Below, piece by piece: positions 53,620-60,106 of a stretch of 60,106 bases of DNA. Each line of letters starts with the position of its first letter. Position 1 is the stretch's first letter. Source of the DNA: a virus; IMG/VR virus record IMGVR_UViG_3300046170_000227, positions 1 to 60,106 of that record; one strand, 5' to 3'. The notes below the pieces were generated by a model. That model was not told the DNA's origin. It worked only from the letters and a program-made list of their open reading frames with translations, and ran no database searches. The translations under genes were made by a program, and so were the position numbers.

Positions 53620-53819
53620 TGGCTAAACTTTGTGCAAAAGGCAAAGCAGCCGCTAAAAGAAAATTCAAAGTATATCCTTCAGCATATGCTAACATGTACG
53701 GTTCAGCCGTATGTTCAGGTAAAGTTACACCAGGTGGTAAGAAGAAAAGAAAAAAAGCCATGGGTGGTGGAATGATGGATATGACTAGAATGAGATATTT
53801 GAAAGGAGGTGTAGTATAA
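53619..53819 (+). CDS. Small basic conserved protein (KRKFKVYPSAYAN type)
   Basis: 66 residues. CAKGKAAAKRKFKVYPSAYA then NMYGSAVCSGKVTPGGKKKR is a block conserved in cyanophage and other marine phage proteins of unknown function. Two Cys flank it. About 27% Lys/Arg. The start and stop overlap both neighbours. A packaged DNA-binding role is possible. Confidence 0.65.
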   Translation: MAKLCAKGKAAAKRKFKVYPSAYANMYGSAVCSGKVTPGGKKKRKKAMGGGMMDMTRMRYLKGGVV

Positions 53820-53992
53820 TGCCAATCAGAATTTTAAAAAGTGAAAAAGTAAAAAAAAAAGAAAAAGATGAAAAAGACATGTTAGATGTTCAAGGAGCCA
53901 AAGATGGTGGACGAATGGGATACAAAGATGGTTCTAAAGGTTGTAAGATGGCCACAAAAGGCAAAGGAAGAGCTTACGGAAAGAATTCGTAA
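53819..53992 (+). CDS. Small basic protein with DGGRMGYKDG motif
   Basis: 57 residues from ATG 53819 (ATAATG overlap). A charged N-terminus (SEKVKKKEKDEKDMLDVQGA) leads to KDGGRMGYKDGSKGCKMATK and ends GRAYGKNS. The motif spans 53900-53932. Stop overlaps the next start (GTAATG). Its shortness makes it a good minimal example of the motif. Function unknown. Confidence 0.6.
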   Translation: MPIRILKSEKVKKKEKDEKDMLDVQGAKDGGRMGYKDGSKGCKMATKGKGRAYGKNS

Positions 53993-54246
53993 TGCGTACA
54001 CACTTTTCAAAGGGTGGTTTAAGAAAATGGGTAGCGGACAAATGGGTGGACATTGGAGCACCGAAGAAAGACGGGAAGTATCAACCATGCGGGAGAAGCA
54101 AAGGCTCGAAAAGGAAATATCCGAAATGCGTACCACTTGCAAAAGCCACACGGATGTCAAGCTCGCAAAAGGCGAGTGCTGTCAAACGAAAACGAGCAGC
54201 CGGTAATCCTGGCGGTAAACCAACCAACGTAAAAACATTTGCATAA
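53992..54246 (+). CDS. Small basic conserved protein (KWVDIGAPKKDGKYQPCGR type)
   Basis: 84 residues. LRKWVADKWVDIGAPKKDGK then YQPCGRSKGSKRKYPKCVPL and VKRKRAAGNPGGKPTNVKTF. This block is conserved in cyanophages and relatives (I associate it with DUF5872, not verified). Two Cys could bind metal. Strongly basic. Co-translated with neighbours (GTAATG, ATAATG). Function unknown. Confidence 0.7.
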   Translation: MRTHFSKGGLRKWVADKWVDIGAPKKDGKYQPCGRSKGSKRKYPKCVPLAKATRMSSSQKASAVKRKRAAGNPGGKPTNVKTFA

Positions 54247-54401
54247 TGAACCTAGAAAAAGATTTACAAAAATTAAGAAAAGAAAAAGCATTAAAAGAAT
54301 CTGCTATTGCTCAACTTAGAAAAAGAAGTAAAGACTCTGTTGCTAGACCAAGAGCAGAAAAAAATATTTTATCTAACAACCCAAACATGCAGAAGATCTA
54401 A
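54246..54401 (+). CDS. Small helical basic protein
   Basis: 51 residues from ATG 54246: NLEKDLQKLRKEKALKESAI then AQLRKRSKDSVARPRAEKNI. A continuous basic coiled coil and a short tail. Overlaps both neighbours (ATAATG, CTAATG). Function unknown. Confidence 0.55.
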   Translation: MNLEKDLQKLRKEKALKESAIAQLRKRSKDSVARPRAEKNILSNNPNMQKI

Positions 54402-54697
54402 TGAGAAAAAGAGAAAACCCTATTAGAAAAACTACTACAGGTAAGGGTGCTAATTATAGAAAAACAAAATCTGGAGCTGGAATGACAGCTAAAGGTGTAA
54501 GAGCTTACAGGGCCGCAAACCCTGGAAGTAAATTAAAAACAGCCGTGACTGGTAAAGTGAAAAAAGGGTCTAAAGCTGCAAACCGACGTAAGTCGTACTG
54601 TGCAAGAAGCGCAGGTCAATTAAGAAACTCATCAGCTAAAACACGTAACGATCCTAATTCTCGAATCAGACAAGCACGGAGAAGATGGAAATGTTAA
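54401..54697 (+). CDS. Basic conserved protein (DUF6321-like)
   Basis: 98 residues, about one third Lys/Arg. ENPIRKTTTGKGANYRKTKS, GAGMTAKGVRAYRAANPGSK, then KAANRRKSYCARSAGQLRNS and the end DPNSRIRQARRRWKC. The last two blocks recur in cyanophage DUF6321-type proteins (assignment from memory). Likely binds DNA in the head or during assembly; unknown. Confidence 0.7.
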   Translation: MRKRENPIRKTTTGKGANYRKTKSGAGMTAKGVRAYRAANPGSKLKTAVTGKVKKGSKAANRRKSYCARSAGQLRNSSAKTRNDPNSRIRQARRRWKC

Positions 54698-54922
54698 ATG
54701 CAATTAGAAACAGTAATAAATAAAACTTTAAGATTCCTCGATTCAAGAATAAATCAATTGTCAGTTTCGGTTACGTCCGGAGGGGTTGACAGTATGGAAA
54801 ATTACAAGTATATAATAGGACAAATCAATGCACTGGAATCAGTGCGTCAGGAAATCTCTAACCTGCTAAACGATAAGGAGCACAATGAAGGAACAGTCAT
54901 CGATATTAACACCAAACAATGA
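54698..54922 (+). CDS. Small helical head-region protein
   Basis: 74 residues, start directly after the previous stop. LETVINKTLRFLDSRINQLS then ENYKYIIGQINALESVRQEI: helical, amphipathic, like small phage head-assembly helpers. Overlaps the co-chaperonin gene by 38 bases in another frame. Function unknown. Confidence 0.6.
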   Translation: MQLETVINKTLRFLDSRINQLSVSVTSGGVDSMENYKYIIGQINALESVRQEISNLLNDKEHNEGTVIDINTKQ

Positions 54923-55298
54923 TCTTATTGGTGTAAAAAAATCAGAGAAAAAAGAAGAGAAAGAACCTAACTTACCAAAACCTACTGGGTGGAGGATGAT
55001 AGTTTTACCTTTTAAGATGAAGGAAAAAACTAAAGGTGGATTAGTATTAGCTGAAACAACTATAGAGAGGCAACAAGTTGCATCTCAAGTTGGATTAGTT
55101 TTAGCTATGGGACCACAATGTTATAAGGATAAAGAACGATATCCTGAAGGCCCGTGGTGCAAGGTCAATGATTGGGTAATGTTTGCACGTTACGCCGGAT
55201 CACGGATCAAGATAGATGGCGGAGAAATGCGTCTTCTAAACGACGACGAAGTACTAGCAACAATTGATAGTCCAGAGGACATCTTGCATGAGTTTTAA
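54885..55298 (+). CDS. GroES-like co-chaperonin
   Basis: 137 residues. PTGWRMIVLPFKMKEKTKGG then LVLAETTIERQQVASQVGLV is the Cpn10 core with the mobile-loop region (KMKEKTKGGLVLA), followed by NDWVMFARYAGSRIKIDGGE and LLNDDEVLATI. It has an extra N-terminal ~35 residues. Phage co-chaperonins such as T4 gp31 redirect host GroEL to fold the capsid protein, consistent with its place just before the scaffold and capsid genes. A GGATCAN doublet lies at 55197. Confidence 0.85.
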   Translation: MKEQSSILTPNNDLIGVKKSEKKEEKEPNLPKPTGWRMIVLPFKMKEKTKGGLVLAETTIERQQVASQVGLVLAMGPQCYKDKERYPEGPWCKVNDWVMFARYAGSRIKIDGGEMRLLNDDEVLATIDSPEDILHEF

Positions 55299-55316
55299 TC
55301 ATAGGAAGGAGTAACT

Positions 55317-56261
55317 ATGCCAGACGAAGAACAAAAAAACACAGTAGATATAGATACATCAGGACCTGATGCAACTATAGATATTGAAGAAGCAAAAGAC
55401 GAAGCAGTTATTGAAACGGAAAAAGAAACAGAAACAGATAAATCATTTGAAAATGAAAGAGAAACAAAGTTAGAAGAAAAAAAATCAGACGAAACATTAG
55501 AAGACTACAGTAAAGGTGTACAGTCTCGTATTGCGAAATTAACTCGTAAGATGAGAGAAGCAGAAAGAAGAGAACAAGCTGCTATTGATTATGCCAAAGG
55601 TGTAGAAGAAAAAAGACAAGCATTAGAAAAAAGATTTGAAAAAACTGATGCTGATTATGTTAAGAAATTTGAGACTAGTATTAGTTCAGGTTTAGAGTCT
55701 GCACAAAAAGAATTAGCTGCAGCAATTGAATCGGGCGATGCACAGGCTCAAGTTGAGGCGAACAAAAGAATTGCAACACTCGCTTTTGAGAATGCAAAAC
55801 TAGAGCAAGCTAAAGCTGGTAGAGAAGAGCAACAGGCTGAGAAACCTGTCTTATCTCAACCACCCGTTCAAAGACAACAAATGGACGATCCAATTAATCC
55901 AGATCCTAAAGCTGAAGCATGGGCTTCTCAAAACTCATGGTTTGGTACTGATAAAGCAATGACTTATACTGCTTTTGAAATACATAAGGATTTAACGGAA
56001 AAAGAAGGATATGATCCTAACTCAAATGAGTATTATGCAGAAGTTGACAGAAGAATTAAAGTTGACTTTCCACATAAATTTGGTACTACTAATAATAAGC
56101 AAACGGCCGCTCCTGTTCAGACAGTTGCTTCTGCTACAAGAAGCGTAAAGCCAGGTCGCAAAACTGTGAGACTCACATCTTCACAGGTAGCAATAGCTAA
56201 AAAATTAGGTGTGCCACTCGAAGAGTACGCAAAACAATTAAAAACCACGGAAGGAGCGTAA
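55317..56261 (+). CDS. Scaffolding protein
   Basis: 314 residues behind AGGAAGGAG. Acidic, disordered N-terminus (DIDTSGPDATIDIEEAKDEA), long coiled coil (IAKLTRKMREAERREQAAID, ALEKRFEKTDADYVKKFETS), and a C-terminal basic region (ATRSVKPGRKTVRLTSSQVA). This is the composition of podovirus scaffolds that template the procapsid. It sits immediately upstream of the capsid genes. Confidence 0.8.
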   Translation: MPDEEQKNTVDIDTSGPDATIDIEEAKDEAVIETEKETETDKSFENERETKLEEKKSDETLEDYSKGVQSRIAKLTRKMREAERREQAAIDYAKGVEEKRQALEKRFEKTDADYVKKFETSISSGLESAQKELAAAIESGDAQAQVEANKRIATLAFENAKLEQAKAGREEQQAEKPVLSQPPVQRQQMDDPINPDPKAEAWASQNSWFGTDKAMTYTAFEIHKDLTEKEGYDPNSNEYYAEVDRRIKVDFPHKFGTTNNKQTAAPVQTVASATRSVKPGRKTVRLTSSQVAIAKKLGVPLEEYAKQLKTTEGA

Positions 56262-56262
56262 A

Positions 56263-56725
56263 ATGGAAAACGAAAATAAAAATACTTCTCGTGCGAACCA
56301 AACACGGTCAAAGTCTGAACGACCAAAAGTGTGGGTTCCACCGTCATCTCTAGATGCACCCCCTGCACCTGATGGATTCAGGTATAGATGGATAAGAGCT
56401 GAAGTCGTAGGCTTTCAAGATACTAAAAACATAACTTCACGTTTAAGAGAAGGTTATGAATTAGTTAGATCTGAAGAAGTTGAAAATGCAAGTGACTATC
56501 CTGTCGTCGAAGACGGCAAATACAAGGGAGTGATTGGGGTTGGTGGCCTTCTACTTGCGAAGGTACCTGAAGAGATCGCAGCAGCAACGTCAACAGTATA
56601 TGTCTGATAGACATAAAGAACGTAACGAAGCCGTAAACAACGACCTTATGAGGGAGCAGGATAATAGAATGCCTATCAATGTTGATAGACAATCTCGTGT
56701 AACCTTCGGTGGTACTAAAAAGTAA
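56263..56725 (+). CDS. Capsid-region conserved protein, +1 indel
   Basis: Restored length 153 residues. SERPKVWVPPSSLDAPPAPD, FRYRWIRAEVVGFQDTKNIT, GLLLAKVPEEIAA, then after an extra base near 56585, QQRQQYMSDRHKERNEAVNN and INVDRQSRVTFGGTKK. The same block order occurs beside capsid genes in related marine phages. It may be a minor head or assembly protein. Confidence 0.6.
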
Positions 56726-56753
56726 TTTTTTACATCACTGAATTTAATAAACC

Positions 56754-56780
56754 GTACTGGAGGCCCTTCGGGGCAGGTAC
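56754..56780 (+). promoter_or_regulatory. Hairpin with TTCG loop
   Basis: GCCC-TTCG-GGGC (56763-56774) flanked by GTAC (56754-56757) and GTAC (56777-56780), 16 bases before the next ATG. UUCG loops are very stable. No T-run follows, so it is more likely an mRNA-processing or expression-tuning element than a terminator. Confidence 0.5.
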
Positions 56781-56796
56781 ATAAGGAGAAACAACT

Positions 56797-57363
56797 ATGG
56801 CAAATAGAAACAAACAAGGTTTTGGTTTGATCCCTGCAGGAACTCTTGGCTCAACGCCAGCGACTTCTGGTCAAGGCAAATACAAAATCGATGCGGGTTA
56901 TGCAACTACTATATACAATAGCGGAATGGTTAAATCTGCTGCTGGTTACATTGTGGACGGTCAAACGGCCGCTGCACCTGTAATTGGAGCGCTTAACGGA
57001 ATTTTCTATAATGCGGCTACAACTTTGAAGCCAACTTTTGCAAATTTCTACAAAGCATCAATTACACCAGCAAACAGTGAAGACATCACTGCTTTTGTAA
57101 TGGACAACCCACACCAACAATACGTATGCGCAACAGATGCAGCAGTAACACAAGCAGGTTTCCTAGAAACTTATGATATGAATTCATCAGCAGGTGATGA
57201 TATCAATGGTAGATCTAGAGGAACTTTAGATATTGGCGTTACAGGTGCAGACAGCAAATCACTAAGACTTTTAAGAGTAGCAGAAGATCCTGAAAATGAG
57301 GATATTGGCTCTACACTATGTTCAGTGGTTGTTTGTTTAAATCTGATTGAGCTACAATCATAA
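56797..57363 (+). CDS. Putative head decoration or minor capsid protein
   Basis: 188 residues behind AAGGAGAAACAACT. ANRNKQGFGLIPAGTLGSTP, SAAGYIVDGQTAAAPVIGAL, NSEDITAFVMDNPHQQYVCA. Beta-rich, no membrane. Placed directly before the major capsid gene, with its own hairpin and strong ribosome site, so it is probably abundant. A decoration or head-stabilising role is inferred. Confidence 0.65.
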   Translation: MANRNKQGFGLIPAGTLGSTPATSGQGKYKIDAGYATTIYNSGMVKSAAGYIVDGQTAAAPVIGALNGIFYNAATTLKPTFANFYKASITPANSEDITAFVMDNPHQQYVCATDAAVTQAGFLETYDMNSSAGDDINGRSRGTLDIGVTGADSKSLRLLRVAEDPENEDIGSTLCSVVVCLNLIELQS

Positions 57364-57385
57364 TAGGCAAATAGGAGAATAAATT

Positions 57386-58297
57386 ATGGCTATATCACGA
57401 TCACAACTAGTCAAAGAACTAGAGCCAGGTTTGAACGCACTGTTCGGCTTGGAATACAAACGTTATGAAAATCAGCATGCTGAAATTTATAACGAGGAAT
57501 CATCTGACAGAGCTTTTGAAGAAGAAGTAATGTTAAGTGGTTTCGCAAACGCACAAGTAAAAGGTGAAGGTTCTGGAGTTTCATTTGATGAAGCACAAGA
57601 AACTTTTACTGCTAGATACACTCATGAGACTGTAGCTTTAGCATTCGCAATCACTGAAGAAGCGATTGAGGATAACTTGTATGATAGACTTGCGTCTAGA
57701 TATACAAAAGCTTTAGCAAGATCTATGAGTAATGCGAAACAAGTAAAATCAGTAGAACCACTGATTCAAGGTTTACCAACAACAAATAACTTTGATTCAG
57801 GTGACGGTGTTAGTTTATTTAACACAGCTCACCCAACGGTTGCTGGAACTTTCGCAAACACACTAGCTACTCAATCTGACCTTAACGAAACATCGTTAGA
57901 GCAGTCTATGATAGACATTGGTAAAATGACTGATGAAAGAGGTTTAAGAGTTGCAGCAAGAGGACTTAAAATGATAATTCCTTCTGAGCTACAATTCACT
58001 GCTGAAAGACTTATGAAGTCTCAAGGTAGAGTTGGAACAGCTGATAACGATATCAATGCAATCGTATCTATGGGTATGGTTCCTCAAGGTTATAGAGTGA
58101 ACAACTACCTAACAGATTCAGATGCGTTCTATATCTTAACAGACGTGCCTAACGGTATGAAAATGTTCAACAGAGCACCATTGACAACTGCAATGGAAGG
58201 CGACTTTGACACTGGAAACGTTAGATACAAAGCTAGAGAAAGATACTCTTTCGGAGTTTCTGACCCTAGAGGTATCTTTGGTTCGCCAGGAGCGTAA
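57386..58297 (+). CDS. Major capsid protein
   Basis: 303 residues. SRSQLVKELEPGLNALFGLE, EEEVMLSGFANAQVKGEGSG, FTARYTHETVALAFAITEEA, NTAHPTVAGTFANTLATQSD and GDFDTGNVRYKARERYSFGV then SDPRGIFGSPGA are typical of HK97-fold capsids of the Mu gpT-related type. AGGAGAATAAATT upstream. It forms the icosahedral shell on the scaffold. Assignment by family blocks and position after scaffold. Confidence 0.88.
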   Translation: MAISRSQLVKELEPGLNALFGLEYKRYENQHAEIYNEESSDRAFEEEVMLSGFANAQVKGEGSGVSFDEAQETFTARYTHETVALAFAITEEAIEDNLYDRLASRYTKALARSMSNAKQVKSVEPLIQGLPTTNNFDSGDGVSLFNTAHPTVAGTFANTLATQSDLNETSLEQSMIDIGKMTDERGLRVAARGLKMIIPSELQFTAERLMKSQGRVGTADNDINAIVSMGMVPQGYRVNNYLTDSDAFYILTDVPNGMKMFNRAPLTTAMEGDFDTGNVRYKARERYSFGVSDPRGIFGSPGA

Positions 58298-58308
58298 TCA
58301 ATAATTTT

Positions 58309-58335
58309 TTGTGGCGGGACATAGTCTCGCCACAA
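58309..58335 (+). terminator. Stem-loop after the capsid gene
   Basis: TTGTGGCGGGA (58309-58319) pairs with TCTCGCCACAA (58325-58335), 11 bp with one G-U pair and a 5-base loop. Twelve bases after the capsid stop. The T-run (58304-58310) is on the 5' side, so it would terminate a minus transcript better; on the plus strand it may stabilise capsid mRNA. Confidence 0.5.
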
Positions 58336-58358
58336 TTGACAAATAGAAAGACAAAACC

Positions 58359-58616
58359 ATGACAAAATTTATAGTAAACATTTGGGCGTATAATCATCAC
58401 GCTAAATTTAAAGTAGAATCAGAAGATTCCCCAACTAACCTTGAACAATCTATCCTTGACAAACTTGGAGAAAACAGTATAGTTTGGGAAAACCTTGGAA
58501 ATAGTTACAATGACAAGGTAAATAGAATAACCTATGAGGAGGTTATAGATGATACAAGACCTATACAAAGCAAAAAGGTCCTTGGAGTTGAAGTGGGAAC
58601 AGGAGCATCTATCTAA
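58359..58616 (+). CDS. Small hypothetical head-region protein
   Basis: 85 residues: TKFIVNIWAYNHHAKFKVES, then SILDKLGENSIVWENLGNSY and QSKKVLGVEVGTGASI. Compact alpha/beta. Overlaps the next gene by 68 bases in another frame. Function unknown. Confidence 0.55.
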   Translation: MTKFIVNIWAYNHHAKFKVESEDSPTNLEQSILDKLGENSIVWENLGNSYNDKVNRITYEEVIDDTRPIQSKKVLGVEVGTGASI

Positions 58617-58758
58617 CAATAGATATACTCTTGAAATGGTCAGAATTGATGACAAAGTAAAAAAAATCATCACTGACATTAAGCTGGAAGAAGCAGCAAT
58701 TGCCCATAGACAGAACACAATAGAAGGTTCTGCTCCAGAAGTTTCAGTAGCTACTTAA
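58549..58758 (+). CDS. Small coiled-coil protein
   Basis: 69 residues behind GAGGAGGTTATAG: IQDLYKAKRSLELKWEQEHL, then DDKVKKIITDIKLEEAAIAH. Helical. The good ribosome site inside the previous gene supports it despite the overlap. Possible head-completion helper; unknown. Confidence 0.55.
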   Translation: MIQDLYKAKRSLELKWEQEHLSNNRYTLEMVRIDDKVKKIITDIKLEEAAIAHRQNTIEGSAPEVSVAT

Positions 58759-58924
58759 TCAAAAGCTACATCGTTGGAATAAATCCACTCCACACTACAG
58801 GCTCTCTTGCACTCTATTAAAAACTAGTATATACTTTTGACACTATACATAAATTAATATTCTACATGGACGCAGTATAGTCGACGGCCTAGAGACTATG
58901 TAGGATTTAACTAGGAGAATAATC

Positions 58925-59203
58925 ATGGCAAATACTACATTTTCAGGACCAGTAACTTCATTAAATGGTTTTATTGGTGGACCTAACCCAAATGCAGGTG
59001 ACACTCAACAAGGTGGAACTAACACTTGGTCTGTTACTGACGCAAACACTGTTACTAATGGAACTGATTCATTAGAAGCAGCTAGCAATGAAGGCGTAAT
59101 GATTTACGTTGACAACGGTGCAGCAGGCGCAGCAGTATATGCTTTTTCAGATGGATCAAACTGGAAAAGATGTGATACACTTGCAAACATTGCATCATCA
59201 TAA
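58925..59203 (+). CDS. Putative decoration or head fibre-like protein
   Basis: 92 residues behind TAGGAGAATAATC. ANTTFSGPVTSLNGFIGGPN, then EAASNEGVMIYVDNGAAGAA and YAFSDGSNWKRCDTLANIAS. FSGPVTSxNGF is a block common in marine phage decoration-like proteins. The 166-base gap before it holds only a weak TTGACA (58837). Followed by a TTCG hairpin. Confidence 0.65.
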   Translation: MANTTFSGPVTSLNGFIGGPNPNAGDTQQGGTNTWSVTDANTVTNGTDSLEAASNEGVMIYVDNGAAGAAVYAFSDGSNWKRCDTLANIASS

Positions 59204-59214
59204 TAAATAATTAT

Positions 59215-59234
59215 TGTGGACCTTCGGGTCCACA
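59215..59234 (+). promoter_or_regulatory. Stem-loop with TTCG loop
   Basis: TGTGGACC-TTCG-GGTCCACA, a perfect 8-bp stem, then ATAAAATTTTAAGGAGA leading to the next gene. The partial T-run could allow partial termination, grading expression of the two decoration-like genes. Confidence 0.55.
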
Positions 59235-59257
59235 TAAAATTTTAAGGAGAAAACAAT

Positions 59258-59548
59258 ATGTCATCAGACCAAAAATTTACAACACTTACAGCTGACGGAC
59301 AGGTAAAAACTTTTTCTGGAGGATCTACTAATATTGGTCCTGCTAGAGTTACATACATTCAAGCTACAGGAGTTACAAATATAAAACTTTATGATGCAGC
59401 AACTGCATCTGGAAACATAGTATTTGAATCTACTTTTGGAAGCGAAGGATTAGATATGTATATGCCTGGAAACGGAATTAGATTCGAAACTACTATCTAT
59501 GCAGATGTAACTGGATCAGGATCTGTTACTATCGGATATACTGGCTAG
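59258..59548 (+). CDS. Putative decoration protein
   Basis: 96 residues behind AAGGAGAAAACAAT. SSDQKFTTLTADGQVKTFSG, then NIGPARVTYIQATGVTNIKL and IYADVTGSGSVTIGYTG. A single beta-rich domain. Strong ribosome site suggests abundance. Between capsid and adaptor genes; decoration role inferred. Confidence 0.65.
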   Translation: MSSDQKFTTLTADGQVKTFSGGSTNIGPARVTYIQATGVTNIKLYDAATASGNIVFESTFGSEGLDMYMPGNGIRFETTIYADVTGSGSVTIGYTG

Positions 59549-59556
59549 GAGGCTAA

Positions 59557-60106
59557 ATGGCTAATACAACCTCAGGAACTACAACGTTCGATAAAACTTT
59601 TTCTATTGATGAAATAGTAGAAGAAGCTTTTGAACGATTAGGTATTCAACAAGTTTCAGGTTATCAATTAAAAACCTCTAGAAGATCTTTAAACATAATG
59701 CTTCAGGAATGGGGTAACAGAGGTATTCACTATTGGGAAATAGGAGAACTTGATCTTGATTTAATACAGGGTCAAGCTGAATATAAATTTTTTAGAGAAG
59801 CTGCAGATGGTACAAGTGCTACATCAAATCCAAATGGTGTATACGGAATATCCGATGTCCTTGAAGCACAATTAAGAACTAATAGAACCGCTACAAATCA
59901 ATCAGATAGTCCTATGACTAAAGTTGATAGATCAACTTATGGTGCTTTTTCTAATAAACTATCACAAGGTACACCTAATCAATATTGGGTCCAAAGATTT
60001 ATAGATCATGTTAGTATAAATGTTTATCCTACACCAGATGCAACTAATGCATCTAAAGATGTTCACTTCTATTACATAAAAAGAATTCAAGATGTTGGAT
60101 CTTATA
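59557..60106 (+). CDS. P22 gp4-like head-tail adaptor, N-terminal part
   Basis: 183 codons to the window edge, continuing at base 1 to 200 (249 residues in total). ANTTSGTTTFDKTFSIDEIV, EEAFERLGIQQVSGYQLKTS, RRSLNIMLQEWGNRGIHYWE and DLDLIQGQAEYKF are typical of gp4-like adaptors that bind under the portal and retain packaged DNA. AGGAGG precedes the ATG. Splitting across the window ends is an effect of where the circle was opened. Confidence 0.8.
   Translation, partial: MANTTSGTTTFDKTFSIDEIVEEAFERLGIQQVSGYQLKTSRRSLNIMLQEWGNRGIHYWEIGELDLDLIQGQAEYKFFREAADGTSATSNPNGVYGISDVLEAQLRTNRTATNQSDSPMTKVDRSTYGAFSNKLSQGTPNQYWVQRFIDHVSINVYPTPDATNASKDVHFYYIKRIQDVGSY

Noticed and set aside
1-60106. tRNA genes, CRISPR arrays, insertion sequences, integrase or attachment site
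   Set aside because: Scanning by eye showed no tRNA-like cloverleaf with a GTTCGAATC-type arm, no spaced direct-repeat array, no transposase or integrase motifs. Weak tRNA could be missed without tRNAscan.

Overview
The window looks like one complete, circularly permuted genome of a lytic, tailed, podovirus-like marine bacteriophage, about 60.1 kb. The CDS entering at base 1 and the CDS leaving at base 60106 join in frame across the ends into one 249-codon head-tail adaptor, so the window is a circle cut inside that gene. The DNA is strongly AT-rich. Genes are short, tightly packed, and often overlap as ATGA or TAATG. The gene set resembles uncultured marine phages and pelagiphages with a P22-type portal and large tail-fibre clusters. 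A low-GC alphaproteobacterial (SAR11-like) host is an inference. I see no integrase, no lysogeny module, no phage RNA polymerase and no tRNA gene.

Layout: (1) 59.5 kb through the origin to 3.8 kb: adaptors and first tail proteins. (2) 3.8-10.5 kb: two tandem paralogous three-gene fibre cassettes (TIG-like fibre, LamG/SPRY-like protein, GHGLGAVP-type protein). (3) 10.5-23.1 kb: repeat-rich fibre proteins, a tail-tube-like protein and a series of putative internal virion proteins ending in a ~1400-residue protein. (4) 23.1-23.8 kb: lysis genes (small holin-like protein, M15 peptidase). (5) 23.8-32.3 kb: replication (SNF2 helicase on the minus strand, primase-like protein, SF1 helicase, family A DNA polymerase). 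(6) 32.3-38.9 kb: small accessory and membrane proteins, a ribbon-helix-helix regulator, two homing endonucleases and a RecB-like exonuclease. (7) 38.9-39.25 kb: a non-coding region with GCGAAC repeats, a possible origin. (8) 39.5-45.1 kb: minus-strand small terminase, a GC-richer minus-strand island with heptamer repeat arrays and a GP88-like protein, a candidate structured RNA, and small genes behind sigma70-like promoters. (9) 45.1-59.5 kb: large terminase, two virion-associated proteins, portal, a run of tiny basic proteins, GroES-like co-chaperonin, scaffold, capsid and decoration-like proteins.

About 25 genes are interrupted by single-base indels (insertions outnumber deletions by roughly 21 to 3) or by single bad codons. 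In almost every case the reading continues cleanly in another frame, which points to consensus errors in a long-read or metagenomic assembly rather than to many broken genes. I give restored gene extents.

The points most worth following up are: the ~300 nt candidate structured RNA at 42.4-42.7 kb; the heptanucleotide repeat arrays and dispersed GGATCAN doublets; the GCGAAC repeat region; the TAGGAT/ATCCTA promoter-operator family, several members of which appear leaderless; and a recurrent DGGRxG peptide motif in six putative virion proteins.
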